DNA of 64,000 nucleotides from Pseudomonas sediminis (GTDB lineage: Bacteria > Pseudomonadota > Gammaproteobacteria > Pseudomonadales > Pseudomonadaceae): NCBI RefSeq assembly GCF_002741105.1, contig NZ_NIQU01000005.1:1-64000 (forward strand). Reading direction: 5' to 3'. How positions within the stretch are numbered: position 1 is the first letter of the stretch; every line of letters begins with the position of its first letter. The notes beneath the pieces were generated by a model, which made no database searches, had not been told where the DNA came from, and saw nothing but the letters and a program-made list of their open reading frames with translations. The position numbers and the translations under genes are program-made. This document shows, in pieces, positions 16,498-25,412 of the stretch.

Positions 16498-17133
16498 TCA
16501 GTCACTTTCCATGGGCTGATCAGGGGGCGTTTCCACAGGCTGGGTGCCGGAGGCTTCCATCTGCTCGCGCAGCGCTTGCATGCGCTGGCGCAGTTGTTCG
16601 AGGTTGTCCTGGTCGAGTTGATCGAGCTGTTGCAGCGAGTCTGGCGCTGCCGTTTCGACCGGTGGGGTATAGCTGTATTGGCTGCTGCTCGGGCGCGGGA
16701 AGGTGAGGCTTTCGCGGCGGCCGTTGCGCTCCAGTTCGACGCGGTCGGCGTAGACGGCATCCAGGCGCACGCCGTTATCCACGTCCGCGCCGACGGCAAA
16801 ACGCTGGGCGCTCTGGCCCTGACGTTGGATCATCGCGCTGGAACGTTGCGGGTCACTGTGCACGAAGCTGCCGAGCAGGGTCAGTTGCAGATTGGTGGCC
16901 GGCGGCGGGCCACTGTCGGCCTGCCGTGGTGTGCCGAACAGCTGGTCGATGGGCGCCTGCGCGTGTTGTTCGGGGCTGGGCGTGCTCTGGCTGGGCGCTT
17001 GCTGCACAGGGCCGCGCACCAGGCGCAGCAGTTCGGCGCTCTGCCAGGCCAGGCTGACGCTCAGGGCGATCAGCGCGAGCATGCCGATCAGGCTCGGGGC
17101 ATTGTCCTTGAGCCGCTGGGAAAGGGCCGACAT
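16498..17133 (-). CDS. gspC: Type II secretion inner-membrane protein GspC (XcpP)
   Basis: The product has about 211 residues with one N-terminal membrane helix (LIGMLALIALSVSLAWQSAELL) and a periplasmic HR domain (LQLTLLGSFVHSDPQRSSAMI, then RFAVGADVDNGVRLDAVYADRVEL). A Gln/Leu-rich coiled-coil end follows (LQQLDQLDQDNLEQLRQRMQ). The PDZ domain of some GspC proteins is replaced by this coiled coil, as in XcpP. GspC links the inner-membrane platform to the secretin. The start is uncertain: ATG at 17133 has GGAG 14 bp upstream, while in-frame ATG 17145 and GTG 17148 lie too close to it. Confidence 0.9.
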   Translation of the reverse strand: MSALSQRLKDNAPSLIGMLALIALSVSLAWQSAELLRLVRGPVQQAPSQSTPSPEQHAQAPIDQLFGTPRQADSGPPPATNLQLTLLGSFVHSDPQRSSAMIQRQGQSAQRFAVGADVDNGVRLDAVYADRVELERNGRRESLTFPRPSSSQYSYTPPVETAAPDSLQQLDQLDQDNLEQLRQRMQALREQMEASGTQPVETPPDQPMESD

Positions 17134-17148
17134 GGGCAAAAGCATCAC

Positions 17149-17519
17149 TCCGGAAAACGACGTTCTAGTTCTTCTTATGTGCGGGGCGTCGCGCGCTGAT
17201 CATAGCAGCCTGCTCGCGCTTGGCATCCCCCAAATAGGGTGGGTGTGCTGCTCCTGGCAATGTGTTAGAACCTGCTCACGATCTGCTGCGCGTCGGCCCT
17301 ACTGCGTTAAAAACAGGCTCGGAATGCTCATTTACAGCTCGTAAACTCTGCTTCCTCGCCTGCTTTTGCCTTGTATGGCTCTAGCTCGCGAGATCCTGCA
17401 CAGGTTCTTAAAGATAATCGCATAAACATACAAGAAGACCGTCCCAGAGGTGGCCCATTGGGTCAAAACGGCCAGGTTAGGCTGTAATACCGGGATAAGG
17501 TTCTGTTCTAAGGTCTCGC
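17149..17519. other. Divergent promoter region between gspC and gspE
   Basis: These 370 bases hold no gene. The middle is copy B of the dispersed repeat (17268-17407), so the insertion separates the gspCD and gspE-M promoters. The right part is AT-richer and includes GGCTGTAATACCGGGATAAGG; I could not assign a -35/-10 pair with confidence. Confidence 0.6.
17268..17407. repeat. Dispersed ~140-bp repeat, copy B
   Basis: The element is bounded by GAACCTG and CAGGTTC, with further imperfect pairing inside (CACGATCT against AGATCCTG). The interior has GCGTTAAAAACAGGCTCGGA, ATGCTCATTTACA and TAAACTCTGCTTCCT, matching copy A. It is inserted in the divergent gspC/gspE promoter region, where it could affect expression of either operon. 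Confidence 0.7.
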
Positions 17520-19007
17520 ATGAACGCTTCGCTGCTCGAAACCCCATTGCGCCGCTTGCCCTTCAGTTTCGCCAAGCGTCATGGCCTGGTGTTCGTCATG
17601 CATGACGGGCGCGCCAGTTTGGCCCATCGCGCCGACTGCGACCTGGCTGCCCTGGCCGAGGCGCAGCGTTTTGCCGGGCGCAGCCTGCCGCTGCAGGTGC
17701 TCGATACCCAGGCGTTCGCCCAGGCGCTGGGCGCGGCCTATCAGCACGACTCCGCTTCCATGCAACTGGCCGAGGATATTGGCGGCAGCTTCGACCTGGC
17801 CTCGCTGGCCGATCAGGTGCCGGAAACCGAAGACCTGCTGGAGCAGGAGGACGATGCACCGATCATCCGCCTGATCAACGCCATTCTCGGCGAGGCGATC
17901 AAGGAAAACGCCTCCGACATTCACCTGGAAACCTTCGAGAAACGCCTTGTCGTGCGCTTTCGCGTCGATGGCATCCTACGTGAGGTGCTCGAGCCCAAGC
18001 GTGAGCTGGCCGCCTTGCTGGTGTCACGGGTCAAGGTCATGGCGCGCCTGGATATCGCCGAGAAGCGCGTGCCGCAGGATGGGCGCATCTCGCTCAAGGT
18101 GGGCGGGCGCGAAGTGGACATTCGTGTATCGACGCTACCCTCGGCCAACGGTGAGCGGGTGGTGCTGCGTCTGCTGGACAAACAGGCCGGGCGCCTGTCG
18201 CTGCAGCACCTGGGCATGCGCGCCGAGGATCGCGCGCTGATGGAAGACACCGTGCGCAAACCGCACGGCATTCTGCTCGTCACCGGCCCCACTGGTTCGG
18301 GCAAGACCACCACGCTGTACGCCAGCCTGGTCAGCCTCAACGACCACACGCGCAACATTCTTACCGTCGAAGACCCCATCGAGTACCACCTCGAAGGCAT
18401 CGGCCAGACCCAGGTCAACACCAAGGTGGACATGACCTTCGCCCGTGGCCTGCGCGCTATCCTGCGCCAGGACCCTGACGTGGTGATGGTCGGCGAGATT
18501 CGCGACAAGGAGACCGCCGAGATTGCCGTACAGGCCTCGCTGACCGGCCACTTGGTGTTGTCCACGCTGCACACCAACAGCGCCATCGGCGCCATCACTC
18601 GTCTGGTGGATATGGGCGTGGAGCCGTTCCTGCTGTCGTCATCGCTGCTCGGCGTGCTGGCCCAGCGCCTGGTGCGCGTGCTGTGCCCGTCGTGCAAGGA
18701 ACCCTATGCCGCCGATGCGGCCGAATGCGCGTTGCTCGGTGTGCCGGCCAGCTCACCGCCGACGCTCTACCATGCGCGTGGCTGCGCCCATTGCCATCAG
18801 CAAGGCTATCGCGGGCGTACCGGCATCTACGAACTGGTGGTGTTCGACGAAACCATGCGCACCCTGGTGCACAGCCGCGCCTCCGAGCAGGACATGACCC
18901 GCCACGCCCGCACGCTGGGCCCGAGCATCCGTGACGATGGCCGGCGCAAGGTGCTGGAGGGGGTGACCACGGTCGAGGAAGTGCTGCGCGTGACGCGAGA
19001 AGAATAG
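17520..19007 (+). CDS. gspE: Type II secretion ATPase GspE (XcpR)
   Basis: The 495-residue cytoplasmic ATPase powers pseudopilus assembly. It has an N1E domain that binds GspL, then Walker [11 protein letters not shown] (residues 256-265), an Asp box [15 protein letters not shown], Walker B with [10 protein letters not shown], and the His box [16 protein letters not shown] zinc-binding loop with CPSC and CAHC follows near residues 390-425. All catalytic motifs are intact. It abuts gspF with no gap, and is the first gene of the gspEFGHIJKLM operon. Confidence 0.97.
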   Translation: MNASLLETPLRRLPFSFAKRHGLVFVMHDGRASLAHRADCDLAALAEAQRFAGRSLPLQVLDTQAFAQALGAAYQHDSASMQLAEDIGGSFDLASLADQVPETEDLLEQEDDAPIIRLINAILGEAIKENASDIHLETFEKRLVVRFRVDGILREVLEPKRELAALLVSRVKVMARLDIAEKRVPQDGRISLKVGGREVDIRVSTLPSANGERVVLRLLDKQAGRLSLQHLGMRAEDRALMEDTVRKPHGILLVTGPTGSGKTTTLYASLVSLNDHTRNILTVEDPIEYHLEGIGQTQVNTKVDMTFARGLRAILRQDPDVVMVGEIRDKETAEIAVQASLTGHLVLSTLHTNSAIGAITRLVDMGVEPFLLSSSLLGVLAQRLVRVLCPSCKEPYAADAAECALLGVPASSPPTLYHARGCAHCHQQGYRGRTGIYELVVFDETMRTLVHSRASEQDMTRHARTLGPSIRDDGRRKVLEGVTTVEEVLRVTREE

Positions 19008-20225
19008 ATGGCCGCTTTCGAGTACATAGCCCTCGATGGGCGCGGCCGTCAGCAGAAGGGCGTGCTGGAGGCCGATAGCGCGCGCCAGGTACGCCAGTTG
19101 CTGCGTGAGCGACAGCTGGCGCCGCTGGAGGTCAAGGCCACGCGCAGCCGCGAGCAGGGCGGTGGCCAGGCGCGCCTGGGGTTTGCCCGTGGCCTGTCGG
19201 CACGTGATCTGGCGCTGGTCACCCGCCAGTTGGCGACATTAATCCAGGCGGCATTGCCCATCGAAGAGGCGCTGCGCGCCGCTGCCGCGCAATCCACCAA
19301 CTCGCGTATCCAGGGCATGTTGCTGGCGGTGCGCGCTCGCGTGCTGGAGGGCCACAGCCTGGCAGGTAGCCTCAAGGAGTTTCCGGCCGCTTTTCCCGAG
19401 CTGTATCGCGCCACGGTGGCGGCGGGTGAGCACGCGGGGCACCTCGGCCCGGTGCTGGAGCAGTTGGCCGATTACACCGAGCAGCGTCAGCAATCGCGGC
19501 AGAAGGTGCAGCTGGCGCTGCTTTATCCGGTGATTCTGATGTGCGCATCGTTGCTGATCGTCGGCTTTCTGCTCGGCTATGTGGTGCCGGACGTGGTCAA
19601 GGTGTTCGTCGATTCCGGGCAGACCCTGCCAGCGCTGACGCGTGGTCTGATCGCCCTGAGTGACTGGGTCAAGGCCTGGGGGCTGGTTGCACTGGTGGCG
19701 CTGGTACTGGCGGTGATCGCCTTGCGCGCCGCGCTGCGTGACGAGACCTTCCGTCTGCGCTGGCATCGTTTTCTGTTACGTATCCCGCTGATAGGCCGGC
19801 TGGGTCGCGCCACCGATTGCGCGCGTTTCGCCTCCACACTGGCCATCCTCACCCGCAGTGGCGTGCCGCTGGTGGAGGCGCTGGCGATTGCTGGTGAGGT
19901 GATCGGCAATCGGGTGATCCGCGGCGAGGTGCTGGTGGCGGCGCAGAAGGTGCGCGAGGGCGGCAGCCTGACCCGTTCGCTGGAGGCCACCGGGCAGTTC
20001 CCGCCGATGATGTTGCACATGATCGCCAGTGGCGAACGCTCCGGCGAGCTGGATCAGATGTTGGCACGCACGGCGAAGAACCAGGAAAACGACCTCAGCG
20101 CGCAGATCGCCCTGCTGGTCGGGCTGTTCGAGCCGTTCATGCTGGTCTTCATGGGGGCAGTGGTGCTGGTGATCGTGCTGGCCATCCTGTTGCCGATTCT
20201 TTCTTTGAACCAAATGGTGGGGTAA
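19008..20225 (+). CDS. gspF: Type II secretion platform protein GspF (XcpS)
   Basis: The 405-residue polytopic inner-membrane protein has two related T2SSF domains. Each has the signature of a charged helix followed by a membrane segment (LYRATVAAGEHAGHLGPVLEQLADYTEQR, 130s; MLHMIASGERSGELDQML, 330s). Three membrane helices lie near residues 170, 220 and 380. It links the ATPase to pseudopilin assembly. Its ATG follows the gspE stop directly, so the two are translationally linked. Confidence 0.96.
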   Translation: MAAFEYIALDGRGRQQKGVLEADSARQVRQLLRERQLAPLEVKATRSREQGGGQARLGFARGLSARDLALVTRQLATLIQAALPIEEALRAAAAQSTNSRIQGMLLAVRARVLEGHSLAGSLKEFPAAFPELYRATVAAGEHAGHLGPVLEQLADYTEQRQQSRQKVQLALLYPVILMCASLLIVGFLLGYVVPDVVKVFVDSGQTLPALTRGLIALSDWVKAWGLVALVALVLAVIALRAALRDETFRLRWHRFLLRIPLIGRLGRATDCARFASTLAILTRSGVPLVEALAIAGEVIGNRVIRGEVLVAAQKVREGGSLTRSLEATGQFPPMMLHMIASGERSGELDQMLARTAKNQENDLSAQIALLVGLFEPFMLVFMGAVVLVIVLAILLPILSLNQMVG

Positions 20226-20229
20226 TTAG

Positions 20230-20655
20230 GTGATACGCAGACAAGCAGGTTTCACGCTCATCGAAATCATGGTGGTAGTCGTCATTCTCGGCATTCTGGC
20301 AGCGCTGGTGGTGCCGCAGGTGATGAGCCGGCCGGATCAGGCCAAGGTTACCGCCGCGCAGAACGACATCCGCGCCATCGGTGCGGCGCTGGATATGTAC
20401 AAGCTCGACAACCACAACTACCCCAGCACCCAGCAGGGCCTGGAGGCGCTGGTGAGCAAGCCGAGCGGCAATCCGCAGGCGAAGAACTGGAACAAGGACG
20501 GCTACCTCAAGCGCCTGCCCATCGATCCCTGGGGCAACCCTTATCAATACCTGGCGCCTGGCACCAAGGGCGCCTTCGACCTGTATTCGCTCGGCGCCGA
20601 CGGCAAGCAGGGCGGCAGCGACCTGAACGCCGATATCGGCAACTGGGATCTCTGA
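20230..20655 (+). CDS. gspG: Major pseudopilin GspG (XcpT)
   Basis: The 141-residue major pseudopilin starts with GTG. Its type-4 prepilin leader is IRRQAG followed by FTLIEIMVVVVILGILAALV, cut between Gly and Phe by the prepilin peptidase, which is not in this window. Glu5 of the mature chain is present. The C-terminal half has GNPYQYLAPGTKGAFDLYSLGADGKQGG, the conserved calcium-binding loop of GspG. It polymerises into the pseudopilus that pushes substrate through the secretin. Confidence 0.97.
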   Translation: MIRRQAGFTLIEIMVVVVILGILAALVVPQVMSRPDQAKVTAAQNDIRAIGAALDMYKLDNHNYPSTQQGLEALVSKPSGNPQAKNWNKDGYLKRLPIDPWGNPYQYLAPGTKGAFDLYSLGADGKQGGSDLNADIGNWDL

Positions 20656-20662
20656 CCCGAGC

Positions 20663-21184
20663 ATGATCGGCGTGCCGGCAAAGACGCGCGGCTTCACCCT
20701 CATCGAACTGCTGGTGGTGCTGGTCATTCTCGGCAGCCTGATCGGTCTGGCGGTGTTCAGCACCGGCATCGCCGGGCCGGGGCGCGAGCTGCGCAGCGAG
20801 GCCGAGCGACTCAGTGGCTTGATCGGCGTGCTGCTCGACGAGGCGGTTTTGGATAACCGCGAATACGGCTTGAGCTTCACCCGTGAAGGTTATCGAGTCC
20901 TGCGCTATGACCCGCAGCGTGCCGAGTGGCAGGCGCTGGATCGTCAGGTTCATCGCCTGCCGGAGTGGGCCGAGCTGGCCTTTGAAGTGGAGGGCGAGGC
21001 CCTGAGCCTGACGACCGAGGCTGGTGCTGATACGCCGCAATTGCTGATTCTCTCCAGCGGCGAGCTGACACCATTTCGCCTCCGCCTGGCCGAGCGCAGG
21101 CGCGACGGCCTGCGCCTGCAATTGTCCAGTGATGGCTTCGGCCTGCCGCGCGTTGAGGAGTTGGGTGCGGGGCGTGCCGGATGA
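20663..21184 (+). CDS. gspH: Minor pseudopilin GspH (XcpU)
   Basis: The 173-residue minor pseudopilin has the leader MIGVPAKTRG before FTLIELLVVLVILGSLIGLA. The globular domain contains LDEAVLDNREYGLSFTREGYRVLRYD, typical for GspH. It caps or joins the pseudopilus tip with I, J and K. Its stop overlaps the gspI start by 4 bp. Confidence 0.93.
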   Translation: MIGVPAKTRGFTLIELLVVLVILGSLIGLAVFSTGIAGPGRELRSEAERLSGLIGVLLDEAVLDNREYGLSFTREGYRVLRYDPQRAEWQALDRQVHRLPEWAELAFEVEGEALSLTTEAGADTPQLLILSSGELTPFRLRLAERRRDGLRLQLSSDGFGLPRVEELGAGRAG

Positions 21185-21567
21185 AAGGTGCGCGCGGTTT
21201 TACGCTGCTCGAGGTGATGGTGGCGCTGGCGATCTTTGCCCTGGTCGCCGCCAGTGTGCTGACCGCCAGTGCACGCAGCGTGCGGACCGCCAGCCAGCTG
21301 GAAGACAAGACCCTGGCCATGTGGGTGGCCGATAACCGCATGACGGAATTGCAACTCGCCGAGACCCCGCCCGCCGATGGCCGCGATCAGGGCCAGGTGG
21401 AGTTCGCCGGGCGCCGTTGGTCGTGGCAGAGCGAAATCCAGGCCACCAGCGAGCCTGCCATGCGCCGTGTGACGCTGTGGGTCGCCGCCGAAGAGCGCGG
21501 CGCCAGTGGCGATCTGCGTGAGCGCGCGCAGGTCACGCTCAGCGGTTTTCTGGGGGCGCCGCAGTGA
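21181..21567 (+). CDS. gspI: Minor pseudopilin GspI (XcpV)
   Basis: The 128-residue protein has a short leader MKGARG followed by FTLLEVMVALAIFALVAASVL. The small domain has MWVADNRMTELQL, the hallmark of GspI. It nucleates the pseudopilus tip with J and K. The ATGA overlap with gspH points to coupled translation. Confidence 0.94.
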   Translation: MKGARGFTLLEVMVALAIFALVAASVLTASARSVRTASQLEDKTLAMWVADNRMTELQLAETPPADGRDQGQVEFAGRRWSWQSEIQATSEPAMRRVTLWVAAEERGASGDLRERAQVTLSGFLGAPQ

Positions 21568-22232
21568 CTCGTCCGCAGCGCGGCTTCACCCTGCTGGAGC
21601 TGCTGATCGCCATCGCCATCTTCGCTCTGCTGGGGTTGGCCACCTACCGCATGCTCGACAGCGTGCTCAGCGCCGATGCCATTACCCGCGAGCACGAACG
21701 TCAGTTGCGTGAACTGACCCGCGCCCTGTCAGCCTTCGAGCGCGACCTGCGCCAGGTGACGGTGCGGCCGATTCGCGATGGTTTCGGCGATGCTCAGCCA
21801 GCGCTGCACAGCGACCTGACCGATGCCACGGCGCTGGAGCTGACCCGCGCTGGCTGGCGCAATCCGCTGGGCCAACCGCGAGCCGAGGTGCAGCGAGTGC
21901 GCTGGCAGCTCAGTGGCGAGCAATGGCAGCGCCGTTATTGGCGTGTGCTGGACCGCGCGCAGGACAGCGCACCGCAAATCCAGCAGGCACTCGATGGCGT
22001 GGAATCGCTGAGCCTGCGCTACCTGGACAAGGACGGGCAGTGGCAGCCCGACTGGCCGCCGGCCAATGCCTCCGGCGACGGCCTGCTCACCGATTTGCCG
22101 CGCGCGATCGAGCTGCGCCTGCAGCATCGCCGTTATGGCGAATTGCGTCGCTTGCTGCGCTTGCCGGATTTGCCGGCAGAGAACCGTGCTGGCGAGTCGC
22201 CGGACGAGCCGAATGAGGTGCCGCAGGCATGA
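21564..22232 (+). CDS. gspJ: Minor pseudopilin GspJ (XcpW)
   Basis: The 222-residue pseudopilin starts with GTG. The leader TRPQRG precedes FTLLELLIAIAIFALLGLATY. The conserved AFERDLRQVTVRPIRDGFGD and a beta domain with LRYLDKDGQWQPDWPP follow, as in XcpW. It forms the tip complex with I and K. It overlaps gspI and gspK by 4 bp each. Confidence 0.94.
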   Translation: MTRPQRGFTLLELLIAIAIFALLGLATYRMLDSVLSADAITREHERQLRELTRALSAFERDLRQVTVRPIRDGFGDAQPALHSDLTDATALELTRAGWRNPLGQPRAEVQRVRWQLSGEQWQRRYWRVLDRAQDSAPQIQQALDGVESLSLRYLDKDGQWQPDWPPANASGDGLLTDLPRAIELRLQHRRYGELRRLLRLPDLPAENRAGESPDEPNEVPQA

Positions 22233-23203
22233 GGCGGCAGAGTGGGGTGGCGCTTATTACCGTGCTGCTGGTGGTCGCCGTGGTGACGGTGGTCTGCGCT
22301 GGTTTGATCGCCCGCCAGCAGCTGTCGATCCGCAGCAGCGCCAACCAGTTGCACGTAACCCAAGCCTGGCACTACGCCCTGGGCGGCGAGACCCTGGCCA
22401 AGGCGATTCTCGAGCGCGATCTGCGTCAGGGTGATCCGCGCCAGCCGGTGGATCATCCGCTGGAGCCCTGGGCTCGGCCACTGGCGCCGTTCCCGCTGGA
22501 TGAGGGCGGCGAGCTGCGTGTGCGTATCGTCGACCCCAGCGGTCGTTTCAATCTCAATAGCCTGGTGCGCCAGGGCCGACCCAACGAGCTGGCGGTGCTG
22601 CGTTTGCGTCGCCTGCTGCTGCGCCTGGGAATCGACAAACCTTATGCCGAGCGCCTGCTGGACTGGCTCGATAGCGACAGCGAACTGCAGGGCGGCAATG
22701 GCGCGGAGGATGGCCAGTACCTGTTGGCGACTCCACCTTACCGCACGGCCAATCGCGAGATCACTGATGTGTCCGAACTGCGCCTGCTGCTGGAGATGGA
22801 GGAGGCCGACTACCGCCGCCTGCAGCCCTTCGTCAGCGCGCTGCCGAGCGAGGCGCTGCTCAACGTCAACACGGCCAGTGCGATGGTGCTCTCCAGTCTG
22901 TCCGACGGCTTGAGCCCGGATGCGGCTATGTCACTGATTGCCGGGCGCGGCGCCGAAGGCTATCCCAGCGCTGCGGCCTTCGCTGCCCAGCCTGCGCTTG
23001 CTGGCCTGGGTGAGCAGGTGGTGCAGGGGCTGGCGGTCGGCAGCCAGTATTTCGAGGTGTTCAGCGAAGTGAGCCTGGGTGAACGCCGGGTGGTATTGCG
23101 CAGCCTGTTGCAGCGCAGCAATGATGGCCAGGTCAGTGTCCTGGCGCGTGATCTGGGGCAGGGCGGTATGCCGCCACGTCCTATTGAGGAAGAACAAGAA
23201 TGA
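22229..23203 (+). CDS. gspK: Minor pseudopilin GspK (XcpX)
   Basis: The 324-residue pseudopilin is the largest of the set. The leader MRRQSG precedes VALITVLLVVAVVTVVCAG; Glu5 is absent, as is usual for GspK, which sits at the tip and needs no downstream partner. It contains SGRFNLNSLV and the helical insertion with DWLDSDSELQGGNGAEDGQYL, and LNVNTASAMVLSSL near residue 215. It caps the pseudopilus and may touch the secreted substrate. Confidence 0.95.
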   Translation: MRRQSGVALITVLLVVAVVTVVCAGLIARQQLSIRSSANQLHVTQAWHYALGGETLAKAILERDLRQGDPRQPVDHPLEPWARPLAPFPLDEGGELRVRIVDPSGRFNLNSLVRQGRPNELAVLRLRRLLLRLGIDKPYAERLLDWLDSDSELQGGNGAEDGQYLLATPPYRTANREITDVSELRLLLEMEEADYRRLQPFVSALPSEALLNVNTASAMVLSSLSDGLSPDAAMSLIAGRGAEGYPSAAAFAAQPALAGLGEQVVQGLAVGSQYFEVFSEVSLGERRVVLRSLLQRSNDGQVSVLARDLGQGGMPPRPIEEEQE

Positions 23204-24339
23204 ACTCGACATGGATATTCCTGCCGCCCGAGGCGTGCCACGACCTGTCAGCGGACCTGCCCGTCATGCATGTTACGGCAGATGACAGTCGCGCCTTGAG
23301 CCTGGCCGAGGCTCTGGCCGATATTCCGGCGCACTGGCAACTGGTGCTGCCGGTTGAGGCCGTCACCGCGTGCGCCGTGCAACTGCCGACGCAGAAGGCG
23401 CGCTGGATGCGCCAGGCGCTGCCGTTCGCGGTAGAGGAGCTGCTGGCCGAGGATGTCGAACTGATGCACCTGGCCCTGGGTGAGCAACTGGCCGATGGCC
23501 GTCACCGCGTCTACGCGCTGCGCGCCAGCTGGTTGCGCGAGTGTCTGGCGCTGTTCGCGGCGCAGCCGCCGCAGGCGATCCGGGTCGATGCCGATCTGTT
23601 GCCGCCCCAGGGCAGTCAACTGCTCTGGCTGCACTCGCGGTGGCTGCTCGGTGGCGAGGCGCCTTGGCGTCTGGCCTTGCAGCGCGAGGATTGGCCGGTG
23701 CTGGCAGGACGCTGCCCCACGCCGCATATCGCCAGTGCGCCGGCGGGGCAGGCGCTGCCCGAATCGGTCGATGAAGTGCACCTTTTGGAAGATGCGCATC
23801 AGTGGCTGGTGCGTCAGCACGCGAGTGTCGACCTCGCGCAAGGGGAGTTCGCCCTGCGCCAGAGCGGTGACGGCTGGCTGCGTTGGCGGCCGCTGGCCGG
23901 GGTGCTGGCGCTGTGTCTTGTATTGCAGTGGGGCTTCAATTTCGCGCAGGGCTGGTACTTGCAGCGTGAGGCCGATGCCTATGCTGCGTCCAGCGAGGCG
24001 CTGTACCGCGAGCTGTTTCCGCAGGACAGCAAGCTGATCAACCTGCGCGCGCAGTTCGACCAGCATCTGGCGCAGTCTTCGGGCAGCGCCAGCCCGGTGC
24101 TCGGCCTGTTGGCCGAGGTGGCGGCGGCGCTGCATGCCGAGGGCGCGCCGCAGGTACAGGTCAATCAGCTCGACTACAGCGCGACCCGTACCGATATGTC
24201 GCTGCAGTTGCAGGCACCGGGCTTCGCCGAGCTGGAGCGTTTGCGTGAGCGCCTGGAGGCGGCAGGACTGTCGGTGCAAATGGGCTCGGCCAGCCGCGAG
24301 GCCGAAGGCGTCAGCGCGCGCGTGGTGATAGGAGGATGA
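23200..24339 (+). CDS. gspL: Type II secretion protein GspL (XcpY)
   Basis: The 379-residue bitopic inner-membrane protein has a cytoplasmic actin-like domain (VEAVTACAVQLPTQKARWMRQALPF, then VEELLAEDVELMHLALG) that binds GspE. One membrane helix follows near residues 235-252 (LAGVLALCLVLQWGFNFAQ), then a small periplasmic ferredoxin-like domain. It recruits the ATPase to the platform and stabilises GspM. It overlaps gspK and gspM by 4 bp each. Confidence 0.94.
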   Translation: MNSTWIFLPPEACHDLSADLPVMHVTADDSRALSLAEALADIPAHWQLVLPVEAVTACAVQLPTQKARWMRQALPFAVEELLAEDVELMHLALGEQLADGRHRVYALRASWLRECLALFAAQPPQAIRVDADLLPPQGSQLLWLHSRWLLGGEAPWRLALQREDWPVLAGRCPTPHIASAPAGQALPESVDEVHLLEDAHQWLVRQHASVDLAQGEFALRQSGDGWLRWRPLAGVLALCLVLQWGFNFAQGWYLQREADAYAASSEALYRELFPQDSKLINLRAQFDQHLAQSSGSASPVLGLLAEVAAALHAEGAPQVQVNQLDYSATRTDMSLQLQAPGFAELERLRERLEAAGLSVQMGSASREAEGVSARVVIGG

Positions 24340-24866
24340 GCAGCATGTCGAGAACAGGGTTGAGCGAGAGTCTGCAACTGCACTGGCAGCGTTCGCCGCT
24401 GGCGCAACGCTGGCAGGCGCTGCCGACGCGTGATCGCCTGGCGCTGGCGGCGCTGAGCGTTTTCCTGCTGCTGGTGTTGTTCTACCTGGCGTTGTGGCAA
24501 CCGGCGCAGCGCCATGCCCATGCCGCGCGCGCCGCGTTCGAGGAGCAGCGCGCGCTTTACACCTATCTGCAAAGCCGTGCGCCGCAGGTGCAGGGGCGTG
24601 ACCTGCAGCCGCGCGCCAGCCTCGACCCGGCGCGCCTGCAGGGCGTGGTCACGGCGAGTGCGGCGCAGCAGGGGCTGGTGATCGAGCGTCTGGATACCGA
24701 AGGCTACGGCGCGGTGCAGGTCAACCTGCAGCCGGTGGTGTTCGCTCAGTTGCTGCGCTGGATTCAGGCGCTGGAAGAGCAGGGCGTGCGCGTCGAGGAA
24801 GCCGGGCTGGACCGCGCCGAGGAAAACCGTGTGATAGCGCGGCTTAGCTTGCGTGTGGGTGAGTGA
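24336..24866 (+). CDS. gspM: Type II secretion protein GspM (XcpZ)
   Basis: The 176-residue bitopic inner-membrane protein has a short cytoplasmic N-terminus, a membrane helix around residues 40-58 (LAALSVFLLLVLFYLALW), and a periplasmic ferredoxin-like domain containing LLRWIQALEEQGVRVEEAGLDRA. It pairs with GspL. It is the last gene of the operon; no gspN follows, as is usual in Pseudomonas. Confidence 0.93.
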   Translation: MSSMSRTGLSESLQLHWQRSPLAQRWQALPTRDRLALAALSVFLLLVLFYLALWQPAQRHAHAARAAFEEQRALYTYLQSRAPQVQGRDLQPRASLDPARLQGVVTASAAQQGLVIERLDTEGYGAVQVNLQPVVFAQLLRWIQALEEQGVRVEEAGLDRAEENRVIARLSLRVGE

Positions 24867-24882
24867 CTCGTGCGCTATTGAT

Positions 24883-24952
24883 CGTCACTCCCGCGAAGGC
24901 GGGAGCCCAGGTGTTGCGTAACGCCTGGTTTCCCGCCTTCGCGGGAATGACG
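24883..24952. repeat. Interrupted palindrome, dispersed-repeat type
   Basis: The left arm CGTCACTCCCGCGAAGGCGG plus GAGCCCAGG pairs with CCTGGTTTCCCGCC and TTCGCGGGAATGACG across a 12-bp loop. It is similar to intergenic CGTCATTCCCGCGAAGGCGGG elements common in proteobacterial genomes. It lies 17 bp after gspM and may stop or stabilise the xcp transcript. Confidence 0.75.
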
Positions 24953-25219
24953 GCTACTCCAGTGCGTGGTCGTGTACCTATGCGCCCCCTACGGTTTGCG
25001 TGGCGCCACGGTAACAGCGCGCACCCGATTGGGCGGTTAGGGAACGTTGGTGCGCCGATACGGTGCCATTTACAACGCTGGATGACATGCGAAAACGGCC
25101 TTGAAGCCCATGAATCGGGCTTTTGCTGATTCATGGCCTGAGTATTGCTATAGATATCCGTTTACCCTTTTCTGCTTGATCACTCCTTTCGCAGGCTGTC
25201 AATATCTGCGCCCGGCGCT

Positions 25220-25261
25220 TCTGGTGCTTCTGTAATTAGTTGTCGCATTGAGGAAATATCG
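25220..25261 (+). promoter_or_regulatory. Putative ArgR operator of the aot operon, with -10 element downstream
   Basis: The second half-site, TGTCGC-N8-AA-N5 (25241-25261), matches the P. aeruginosa ArgR half-site consensus as I recall it. The 21 bp before it have the weaker form TCTGGT-N8-AA-N5 (25220-25240). A -10-like TAGAAT at 25278-25283 follows after 16 bp, so the activator would cover the -35 position. The same layout occurs before aruC. Binding is inferred. Confidence 0.65.
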
Positions 25262-25412
25262 CCTCATTGCCTGCCGCTAGAATGCCGCACACCCAGCCAA
25301 GGCCCCTTTGTCGCTTGTCCACCACGACAGCGCAGCACCGCCTTCTACAATCCATAAAAGGCCCGGGCCCCTCACTGCCATCGATGTCATACCCAATTCG
25401 AAGGAGCAAAGA

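Larger units (their letters stand above)
24867..25412. other. Intergenic region between gspM and aotJ
   Basis: These 546 bases hold no convincing gene. They contain an interrupted palindrome at 24883-24952, a middle stretch with no recognised features, and the aotJ control region with an ArgR-like site at 25220-25261. The only long frames here lack family motifs and run through the palindrome. Confidence 0.6.

Noticed and set aside
24863..25129. Small plus-strand frame after gspM
   Set aside because: It runs through the interrupted palindrome and has no family pattern.
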